From Amphiduros pacificus (Eukaryota; Annelida; Polychaeta; Phyllodocida; Hesionidae): a DNA stretch of 64,000 bases. The notes beneath the pieces were generated by a model. It had not been told where the DNA came from. It saw only the letters and a list, made by a program, of their open reading frames with translations, and searched no databases. The position numbers were made by a program, and so were the translations under genes. Below are positions 55,090 through 64,000 of the stretch, piece after piece; position 1 is the stretch's first letter, and each line of letters starts with the position of its first letter. The stretch is taken from the NCBI GenBank assembly GCA_949316495.1, contig OX439004.1, forward strand, positions 54,158,159-54,222,158, given 5' to 3'.

Positions 55090-58000
55090 ATGGAGACTGT
55101 CAACTCAGGTCAGTCAGGATGCGAGGATGAGAGGTGTGAGGGTGAGACTGAGAGCAAGAGAAGTGTGGAGAATGAGTGCGTGCTGGGAGGACCCCGATTC
55201 TACCCGCCGCTATACAAGCAGAGATACTCCAAAGTGGCCTCGCTGCTGAGCTCTCTGAAGGTGAAAACCGTGAGTAAGCTGACATTCTCTCGCTGGGATG
55301 CCAATTGGTTTTGCTGAGTAAACTTGAAGTAAACCTATAAGTATGTAAGGAGATGTACTCGTAGATGTTCTCTCTAATATGTAAATTGCAATCTACATAT
55401 TAGTTGTGAGATATAAATGATGAAGTGCTCTTGTTTATGGTACATAATACTTTATACTTTTAGTAGTTATCGTAACAACCCTTGACATGACAAGAATATT
55501 TCAATGAGCAATATTTCTTTATAAATATATTTTGAGGCCGAAATAGCTCAATAGGCCGATTGCGGGTCGCCATACTGCCCCATTGAAAACAACACGCCGG
55601 AACTGCACAATTACAATCGGAAGTGCACAAAAAACTCTCTAAAATCTAATCATTAAAAAAAACAAGATGGTAACCCGCAATCGGCCTATTGGTAGAGTAT
55701 TTGCTGTTAGACCCAGGGATTTCCTGTTTAACCCCTAACGGACTAGCCCATCTAAATTTTGTTGATTGGCAGGACTAACCAATTTTTTTCTGGACTAGTG
55801 TATCTATGTCCTAAATTAATAAAATTTATAACCATGGTTATTCAATATGCTTAATGAAGTGCTGGAGTCAAAAGTTCACGATTAAGGCAGTCTGACGTCA
55901 CTATCATTATTACATTGTAACAAGTTGCAGCCCTTCAGAATGTTACAAATGACGTCATCAAGCCAGAACAATGGGGACGTCAACATCCTTCCCGTCCGTT
56001 GCCGGTGGTGGACGTTGCCGTCCCTCCCGTCCGTTAGGGGTTAAATCCTGGCCAGTTACTATCTAACGCTATGAGCAGGCATTGTCTGGAATCAGCAGTA
56101 TATACATGCTAGACGTCCTCGAACTCGTTGTATTCCAGACACAGCAATAAAATCTCTCTATAAACTTTTATAATATATTTGCTTCAGGTGGTTGACTTTG
56201 GGTGTGCAGAATGCAAGTTCTTGAAGTGTCTTAAAGAGAATGGGGAGTTGATTGGTGCATTTGGTGTTGATATAGATGCAACACTTGTACGCATCAACAA
56301 ACAGAAAATCTGCCCCCAGGCTTGGGATTATCTCTTCCAGCGGCAGGCGGACCTACATATGAAATTATTTGTTGGAGATATCACAGTATATGAGAGTAGA
56401 CTCCATGGTGTGGAGGCCGTCACCATGATTGAAGTGTGAGTAGAATGTTACCATTTACTCCCAAAGCCAAATGCAAGATGGACTTGATTTCAGAAATCCC
56501 GTGCTTAGCCCAGTAAATTAAATAGTCCTTACCATCAGCAACATTTAACAAGGCTAGTCCTTCAGGGGTAGATACTTAAAATATCATCCTACATATTGTG
56601 TAAACTTATTTTGATGTTCTGTAAATATATTTAACACACTTTGAATGGTATTATTATACAAATCGGTAACAATATCTTTTTTATATTTTGATTTTTTTTT
56701 AGATACAGCCAAACACCTCTCAACACTGTTGCATGATAAGTTTTGAGTTTTCAGATAATGACATAAATAAATAACCTTGAAAACTTTGAAAGAGATAAAT
56801 TACTTAAATTTTATATGCAATTTTTTGTTGAAGAGTCGAGCATTTGGAAGATGATGTTCTTGAAAAATTTCCGGAGATGGTCTTTCGGAGGATGAGCCCA
56901 AAGTACATCATCATGACCACTCCAAACTCTGAATTCAACATTCTCTTCCCGAACTTCTCAGGCTTCCGGCACCCTGACCATAAGTTTGAATGGACCAGGA
57001 AAGAGTTCCAAAAATGGTAAGAAAATGTTTGCTTTGCTGCATTCCAGTTTGTTTGGTTTATAAGTAAAACTTGATGAGATCTTTTATCTGTGAAAGGAAA
57101 AAGGGTAAAATTGTTTCTGAGTGTTGTATCATACAGTAGCTTTAATAACTTGTCAAATCTGCCAATATTTGAAACAAAGTGGCCGAGTTCCATAATTTAG
57201 GTTTGTCTCACATTTTATGTGCAATGTTACTTTCTTGTCACGTCTCAACCAGAGCAAAATCTCTTTTTGGTCATGCATATATGTGACCAAATAGCATTAT
57301 GCATGACCCTTGCTTGGGATCATCTGATCCCTCTCATGGCTGGATCACACAAACTATGTGTCTGGCACAATATTGTCACTCACTGGCTCTGCATTGCAGT
57401 AAATTGTCACATTCGTGTGTGACCAAAAATATGTTTTATTCTAACTGAGGATTTGCAAACAAAATGATGACAACTGATGATATTAGTTAAGTTCCAAGTG
57501 AAACATCATCCAAAGTGTTAAGAACTGTACATTTGATACCACACTTCCTTACCTCATTATGGCCAGTAAATATCATCAATTTAAGCTGGGTATTTTTTTA
57601 ATATGTATTGTGAACTACTTGTAGGTGTGAGCAAGTTGCAGTGACCTATGGCTACAATGTGGAGTATGATGGAATAGGCGAGCCACCAGAGGGCAGTCCT
57701 CATGTAGGACATTGCAGTCAGATGGCGCTCTTTGTAAAACAAGAGATCGCAGTTGAGGAGCAGGAATGTGACAGTTCACAGGATCAGCCATATGAACTGG
57801 TAAAATACACATTTGTTGGATCTAAAAATAATTGTATAGTTTTTTTGGCAAAGTACTGGGAAGTCTCGTTTATTAAAGATATTTGCCTTTGAATTTGTTT
57901 TATCAGTTGTAAATAATATTTTCAGTTCAGTTCTTGAAGAACTACTAACAAATTGTTCAATAAATATTGGTCTATTTTGCAGGTAGCCGAGTCAGTGTTT

Positions 58001-59496
58001 CCAAGTCGGGAGTCACATTTAACCCCAGAGCAAAATATTGTGAATGAAGCAGAGTATTATATAAGCTTGCTTGCCAGAGAATGGCTGAATGAGGACAGAT
58101 ATGACGCCAATGATCCTCAAGATACTTGCATACATCAATTACCTAACACTAGGACTGATTCAGAGGAAACGATGGAAAATGACACAAATGAAACAGAAAC
58201 TATATGTAAATTAGAAAATACAGAACAAAGTATGCAAAAATCAAACTGTGATAGAGTACATATCAGCAACCACAATTCTCAAGGTCAAATGTCACCCAAA
58301 TTCTCATTTGCAAATGTGAGATGGAAGGAGAATGCTTCAAAGGAAATGCCACATAATGATATAATGACCAAAACAACAGGAGAAGAGAAGATGGAATTGA
58401 TTGAAGAAGTGATGGATAGTGACAACTGTAGAGTAATATCTGTGCCGATCAGTAAACTGCTCACATTCAAGCAGCTCTCACAACTCTGCTCAGATCCTCA
58501 AAGACTCAGGTAAAATCCATGTCTCCCCTGGATCTTGTTTGTAACATATACTTTAAATCCACGAGTATTTATAAATGGTTATTTACAAAAAATAGTCAAT
58601 TAACATAATTATGTGACTCTGGCCAGTAAGTAGTGTACTTATTATAATATTGTTCTTAATTGAATGACTGTTTGTGTGACTTTTGCTCTGAACACAATAT
58701 TAAATATAAAGAGTTTTCCCATCTGAAATAACAGAAGCCAAAACTTATATCTGTTCTTATATATGACAAAACTCGAGAAAGTTATCTACATTGGTAACAA
58801 TAGGCGATGTTTAAGAATTTAAATTCTTTTTAATTGTGGCCAACATTGTAACAGGTCTATGAAAATTATGAAATTGATAAAAAAATTAATTGATCGACAG
58901 AAATATATTTTTTCAGAGACCTACTGATGCAGGCAGGTCACCGACTGTCACCAGATGGCAGCAGTGTGCTGTATGACGTGATGGAGCAAACATCTGAAGA
59001 AGAAGAAACCAGCGAGGAAGAAAATGAGGACGATAAATATGATGACGAGGAAGAGGACTGGAATGAAGATAACGAAGTAAAGGAGGATGAGAAGAGTAAG
59101 GAAGAGGAGAAGGAGGATACTGAAGAGGAGGATTGCGACAATTATAAAGAGGAGGCAGAGTCTAAATCTACAGGCTTCATCTACAAGAAAAGTGTGGATT
59201 TCTTTACCAGCCAGATTGGACAGATGACCATAGAGGATTACAACTGGAGTCCTGAGGAAAGTTACACTGCCTGGAATTACTCCAGCATTGAGGCAGGTCC
59301 CAATGATGGAACAAACGAGATCAATGAAACATGGACACTTAATAACAATGATCAGGAAAATAGCAATGGTGGTCAGGTGAATTCAGATAGATGTAATGAA
59401 GGTGTAGATCCTGCTCACTGTTCTGTGGATTCAGACTGTCTTCCGCTTGAAGGTCCTGTAGTAGGACAGTTTTCAGATGCAGAAGGAGATTTATAG
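55090..59496 (+). CDS. HENMT1: Small RNA 2'-O-methyltransferase HENMT1 (HEN1), 6 coding exons, 630 aa
   Basis: HEN1 enzymes methylate the 3'-terminal 2'-OH of piRNAs, protecting them. Exons: 55090-55269, 56188-56435, 56834-57016, 57625-57799, 57983-58509, 58917-59496; phases agree and total 1,893 nt. The N-terminal part has FYPPLYKQRYSKV, as in animal HENMT1. The SAM-binding motif is VVDFGCAEC, then GVDID. The metal-binding ExxEH is IEVVEHL, split across exons 2 and 3, and the further His lies in DHKFEWTR. MTTPNSEFN and GIGEPPEG are family landmarks. The catalytic domain ends near residue 260. The following ~370 residues, more than the short tail of the human protein, are poorly conserved and include a run of Glu/Asp (exon 6, about 59,000-59,150). 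The start ATG is the first in frame in exon 1. Same strand as MAEL, 2.3 kb downstream. Confidence 0.95.
55553..55687. mobile_element. 135-bp MITE inside the SINE A-box region
   Basis: Perfect 15-bp inverted ends AGGCCGATTGCGGGT (55,553-55,567) and ACCCGCAATCGGCCT (55,673-55,687). The flanking dinucleotide is AT (or TA, depending on where the end is drawn). Removing the element restores CTCAATTGGTAGAG, a normal tRNA-like A box. The interior has ACCGGAACTG-like blocks shared with 39,086-39,215. Confidence 0.82.
55732..56040. mobile_element. 309-bp piggyBac-like MITE inside the SINE B box
   Basis: Inverted ends CCCCTAACGGAC and GTCCGTTAGGGG are flanked by TTAA at 55,728-55,731 and 56,041-56,044. 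TTAA duplications and ends starting CCC are typical of piggyBac elements. The target is the SINE B box, here read as GTTTAAATCC, a variant of GGTTCGAATCC that happens to contain TTAA. There is no transposase. Relatives are at 39,746 and 61,384. Confidence 0.85.
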
Positions 59497-59935
59497 GGTT
59501 AACAGGTTCTATTTGTTTTCTGATTTATAGGGTTGGCAGGTTCAAATCAGGTCCAGATTCATAGGGTTAACAAGTTTCAAATTTCATCTAGATTTCAAGG
59601 GTTGACAGGATGTTATCCTGTCTTACTTTTGAAATAACTTGAAATCATTTCACAGCACTTTTTTCAGGAACAATACAATTAATTTAATTACAATTATTGC
59701 AATATTTTGCAACATATGCATTTATAAGAATATATTCTTGAATCAAGTCATTATTTAACAGAAAAGTACACACTTTTCATTTTCTGTGACAGTTTCTTTG
59801 TGAATTATAATACAAAACACAGGGGAGTATCAAAATGTCATTGTTGGTTTCATTCAAGATGACAAATATTTTTTACCATATTTCCATCACAGCTGCTGTA
59901 AAAATGTGGAAATATATTTTTATTTTTGTTTATTT

Positions 59936-59941
59936 AATAAA
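59936..59941 (+). terminator. Possible HENMT1 poly(A) signal
   Basis: AATAAA 440 bp after the HENMT1 stop, followed within 15 bp by another near-match. Plausible by position only. Confidence 0.4.
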
Positions 59942-61383
59942 AGTTAAAATAAAATTTGTGTTTATTTTCAAACATATCATGATTATCCATATTTTTCATT
60001 CCATTTTATAATGTGTGGATTTAAAAAAAAACTTTTTGCAGAACTAACAAATTATAAGGAAAGATTATTAAGTTATCTTGCTATAGAAAGGTCGCTCCTG
60101 TCAAAATAACAGAATCACCATGGACAAGATATAGCCATCTTGTGATAAGTCATGTTTTGCAACAAGAAATTTGGCATTTTCAAGAACTGATCTCTTTTTT
60201 TTACTTCATTTGATATAATATGAATATCAGCTGTTTGTATTAAATATTGTATTAGTGTTGTTTAAAAAAAACAGTACCAGCTAAAAGAGCTCACACCATT
60301 TAAACATAAAAATACAGATGCAGAAGAATTTTGTTTATTTTTTATTATAAAAACAACTTCCCTACCTATCCATTCAACTAAGTTGAGCTCTCACCCCCAA
60401 AATATCAATAAGTATTATAAATAAATGGATAAATAAATAAATAAACCAAAAATAAATAGCCATTGCAAGAAAAGGTTAAAAAGGTATGGAAACTGCAAAC
60501 AAAAAATGAATGGAGCCTGTTCAGTAAAATTCAAATGATATGCATGTACAATGGCATTAGGGTCATGTTCAACGATTAGCTGAAAAGCAGTGACATCTTG
60601 TGTGATTTTATTTTTTTTGGATTTAGTGCCCTCTACCAAACTTCTTGGAATTAAATGTCTGGTACACGATCATTCACTTCACTTATGTTTTACATATACT
60701 GGATAGGGTACCCGGTTATAACTTTTGATTTGAAACCATGTACATTTAACTTAAGATATTCTTGAATATTATTTACTTTATAGCCAAGGTAGAATAATTT
60801 TTTGCGACAGGCATCATCTGATGATCAAGATTAGTTCTCATACAACAATTGTGGTGAGTTATAAAACGTGACATAATCATTTGTATAAGTTAGACAGGTT
60901 TGGAATAATATCTCCACTCCAGTCTCCAGCTGGATTAGCCCTGGATGACCACATCAGCTACAGCTACTCCTTACCATCTTACCAGTCAGTCAGCAGATAA
61001 TCAAGTTTTCTTTTATACATAATATATTTAAGGGGAAATCTTGATATCATCTTAAAGAATAAACTAACCTTAAGTGATTCACCTAGATTTGGACACCCCT
61101 TTTCCTGCTAATACTATACTTGGAGGATTTAATCCATCTGACAAAACTAGTGTATTCTGCTCAGATATCCAAAATGGTTCCTGTCACAACCAATCCATAA
61201 ATATGCAGTAGAGACCTCTGGTTAGAGAAAAATGACAGGGAGCAGTCCATAGTTCTAGCAGTTATCAACACAGTCTATGGTTCAAATGCATTACTCATTT
61301 GCATAGTGATACTTGTAGTCAGTGAAAGGCTCATGGTGAGCTCTTTGGTTAATTTCACACTTAAGTCTCTAGACTCCTGCTTA

Positions 61384-61458
61384 TTAACCCCTAAGGGACT
61401 AGGCTATCTAAATATTGTTGATTGGCTGGACTAACCAATTTTTGTCTGGACTAGGGTG
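61384..61458. mobile_element. piggyBac-like MITE left-end fragment
   Basis: TTAA then CCCCTAAGGGACTAGGCTAT, matching the left end of the element at 55,732 (CCCCTAACGGACTAGCCCAT) and continuing through TTGATTGGC-GGACTAACCAATTTTT. No right end is found, so it is truncated or decayed. Confidence 0.7.
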
Positions 61459-63156
61459 GTAAAATGAGAATAATACTTACAAGTATTTAATAATTTTTTT
61501 TAATCATAAGACAAAACAATTTCACTTTTTGTGTGAAGTAAACAATGAAACAATTTAATGAATAAATTTTATTTGCCCACCAAAACTAATGACTACTCCC
61601 CAGATCCTATTTTCTGACTTACTTTCTGGGTTCATGCAGTGGTTTGGCCTTCTTGCCACCATTTTTTAAAATGGCTGAAAAACAACTCCTTGTTATTGTG
61701 AGGATTAATGTACAGAATTATAGCAATTCATTCATTGAATAATGATGTTCTGATGGTGACAAGCTAGATTGAGGCCAGGGCAACAACATACCTGTTGATA
61801 ACAAGACAAAGTCACCATTAAGCAGGTGAAATCAAGGATATTCAAGTTCCTACCAAGGAAATGATTAACAGTAAATGGAGCTGAATCCATGGAGTAACAG
61901 CTGGATCCAGTTGTCTCAGGCTAGCAAGGCAGAATTTTGGCAGGTCACCATTTAAGTAATTATTTCAAAAGCATGGCCAAGACAGAGGACATTTATTAAG
62001 TTTAAAAAAAAAATAAATAGGTAGGTAGGGGATTCAACATTGTGGCCAAAGTAATTAGTGATTCCATCAATGCTGCATCCAAGATTTCATTATCATCATC
62101 GACATCATCATCATTTGGAATTGGCTGAAGAAGAGCTCGGGAATAAAATCTGCCTCATGTCATCAACAGAAATTCGTTTCCAAGCCTGTCCAGATTGCTC
62201 AATATTTATATTGATTCTTTGTGACCATGCAAAAAGTTGAATGTGGGATAAATTGGAAACTCACTGCAAAGGTTCCAACAAGTACCAAGGTGTCCACCAT
62301 TGGTATCAGACTAATAAAATACCATGACAAACCTCTCCCCCCCCCCCCCCCCAAGATGAAATATCTATAGCATGTGATATCCCACACTTACGTTATGCTC
62401 CTCACAACCATAGACAAAGGTCCAGCCAATTTTATCATCAATTGTATTCAATCTTTTAAAAAATCCCCTTTTAGCTTTTGTGTTAATGTGTTATGATAAT
62501 CTTTTCAAGATAAACAGGTGGGGGGGGGGGGATAACTGCTTCTTGTCATCAGTGTACTACTGACTAATTGTGTCTCATAAGAAATTGCAAATACAGGAGT
62601 GACCCCACAAATGACCTGCTTGTGACGCTCCCATTCTGCTCTGCACATCTTTGGTTTATATTTAGACTATTTCATATATCAGGGAGAGACTGAAATCTCC
62701 GCATAGCCAGATGGTATGATGTCATTACATTGTTCTGAACCAATACGGAATGAATCCAGATGGTTCTGTTATATAGTGACTTCTTTACTTCTCAAAAAAA
62801 GCATAAAAATCGCATCAAAATCGTCACAAAATTTAACAAATCTCGTTCGTGTTGAGTGTGTAGCAGTGTTTTCATTGTGATGGCATACATTTTATGGTAA
62901 ATCTGTAATGTTCTTTTGGTAATATTTGTGCCCCAAGTCTGGATTACTACTCACTATGCAATCTGGGGCACACTCCTGTGTTAAATTTGCCAATAATTTC
63001 ATTAAAATTCGGTTTCAGATGATCAAATACTTATATGTGTAACTGATGAATGTGTTATTTTTTAGAATATAAATGTATTAATTAATTTATTACGATTAAA
63101 GAAAACAACGGTGTCAATATAGAGTGGCTGTCATTGAGGATTTCTGTGTGTTTCAG

Positions 63157-63308
63157 GTGGTAATATCCAGTGTAATTTTTATGCCCGTGTTGCTGAGTCT
63201 GGTACGTCGAGCGTTCAGCACAATGGCCGCAGCAGAGTACAAGGCTGGTAGCCTGTCCATGGCATTTGTCACTGCACCCAACATGGAAGTGGCAAAGAAA
63301 CTGGCTGG
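63157..63308 (+). CDS. CUTA: CUTA homologue, first recognisable coding exon (gene continues beyond window)
   Basis: CutA1 proteins are small trimeric proteins linked to divalent-metal tolerance; in animals they also help anchor acetylcholinesterase. The exon follows a TTTCAG acceptor at 63,156 and ends at a GG/gtatgt donor. The probable start is ATG 63,181 (MPVLLSLVRRAFSTMAAAEY), giving a hydrophobic/basic N-terminus like vertebrate CUTA; the frame is also open back to the acceptor. AGSLSMAFVTAPNMEVAKKL matches the first strand and helix of the CutA1 fold ([20 protein letters not shown] in human). The conserved C-terminal part lies outside the window. Confidence 0.83.
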
Positions 63309-64000
63309 GTATGTGTCCATAGCCGGGCCCATAGCACAATTAACAAGTTGCTAGACATGATAATGACAATGATCAGGTTTTTATTTATGTCCAGTATCCA
63401 ACCAGTTTAATAAACAAAGAATCTGTACCACATTGTATTTCAAAAGAGGATGTTTTTAATGGTAATATAAGAAATATATGTGATTTTAATAATGAAGAGG
63501 AGGAAACCCTTGGATGGTGTGCGCATGCGTGCGCGGTGATGGCTGCTCTTTGGAGAAGCTCCGAATATTTTGTCTTTATTGACGTAATATTGGGTCTAAC
63601 CTGTGTCTATCACTGCCCATTTTTTGATAACACACCTTCTCTAGACCTAGGTCTACCTGTGACAGACTTTTAACAAACTCTGACGGCAGTTTTGGATTGG
63701 ATTTCGCTTGCGAAGGCCGGTCCCAGGTTGTTGTCTTTTTTAAGGCACGGCGTTCACGAGCTGACAATCCGCTCTGCCAGTGTCGAGCGTTTCTGGTCTG
63801 AAACAGATTTTACTACCGGGTCTCTTGGTCTTAAGTCTCTTCGGACCCTTAAGACCTACCTCTCTTTTTTCACCGGCCCCTGGGCACACGGGTGAAATTA
63901 AACTACGCATCTCTGCTAATACGTATCTAATAGGCGGCCATCTTGCCACTCACCTGTTATTAACCTCACGCTGCAGAGTTTCCCACTCCTGCTTGCCTGT
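63309..64000. other. Partial CUTA intron, nothing else assigned
   Basis: The intron begins gtatgt. A GC-richer stretch from about 63,515 contains GTGCGCATGCGTGCGC and TTCGCTTGCGAA. It might be the edge of another mobile element running off the window, but no protein motif supports that. Confidence 0.45.

Larger units (their letters stand above)
55535..56130 (+). mobile_element. tRNA-derived SINE with two nested MITEs, HENMT1 intron 1
   Basis: SINE pieces at about 55,535-55,552, 55,688-55,731 and 56,041-56,130 join into the same order as the copy at 6,545-6,675: A-box TTGGTAGAGTA, CCCAGGGAT, ATCCTGGCCAGTTA, then GCTATGAGCAGGCATTGTCT. Two other elements interrupt it, the first in the A-box region and the second in the B box. 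Confidence 0.82.
59497..63156. other. HENMT1 3' region and intergenic DNA before CUTA
   Basis: The HENMT1 3' UTR starts with three diverged copies of a TTATAGGGTTAACAGGTT-like unit (59,490-59,610). No other gene is recognised. Homopolymer runs of C (about 62,339-62,352) and G (about 62,521-62,531) occur. A piggyBac-like MITE end lies at 61,384. Confidence 0.5.

Noticed and set aside
63515-63540. NRF-1-like site GTGCGCATGCGTGCGC as a promoter, similar to GTGCGCATGCGT at 13,775
   Set aside because: The surrounding sequences are not related and no transcript start is evident; one motif alone is not enough.

Overview
This is a eukaryotic, intron-rich, AT-rich window. Spliced host genes with GT-AG introns, dense transposon debris, CR1/L2-type LINEs, hammerhead ribozymes and molluscan-style tandem repeats suggest an invertebrate, most likely a lophotrochozoan such as a mollusc. 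The taxon is inferred, not proven. All three recognisable host genes lie on the + strand in the right-hand 25 kb: MAEL (Maelstrom, 17 coding exons, 38,745-52,763), HENMT1 (the HEN1 small-RNA 2'-O-methyltransferase, 6 coding exons, 55,090-59,496) and the first recognisable coding exon of CUTA (63,181-63,308, continuing past the window). MAEL and HENMT1 both belong to the animal piRNA pathway: one acts in transposon silencing in the germline, the other caps mature piRNA 3' ends. They sit head-to-tail 2.3 kb apart.

Layout. 1-11 kb: no recognisable gene. There is a near-perfect tandem duplication (229-2,591), a 48-bp minisatellite (4,896-5,426) and a tRNA-derived SINE. 11.8-12.3 kb: 5'-truncated LINE tail. 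14.5-21.0 kb: a nearly complete CR1/L2-like LINE (LINE-A) whose first ORF region carries an unusual set of domains: chromodomain, coiled coil, possible degenerate SGNH, KH and CCCH zinc finger. Its 5' leader has seven CCAAG-N7-CTTGG hairpins, and its RT frame is broken once. 22.1-25.8 kb: two diverged ~2.1-kb direct repeats, each with a complete type I hammerhead ribozyme. 26.5-26.7 kb: a fossil scrap like a Polinton/adintovirus packaging ATPase. 28.4-31.3 kb: MITEs, foldback palindromes, a tiny 64-bp element with 9-bp target duplications, and an 18-bp minisatellite. About 31.8-38.7 kb: a second LINE (LINE-B) with both ORFs open; its (CAAA)-type tail ends about 35 bp before the MAEL ATG. MAEL introns hold more elements, notably an 86-bp minisatellite that copies the exon-10 splice acceptor ten extra times, and a 2.46-kb element with fifteen TCAAGGTCA motifs. 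HENMT1 intron 1 holds a SINE with two different MITEs nested inside it.

The main theme is a pair of transposon-defence genes surrounded and invaded by mobile elements, one of which is coding-intact and sits at the start of MAEL. Functional consequences are inference; the exon structures and repeat boundaries are read directly from the sequence.
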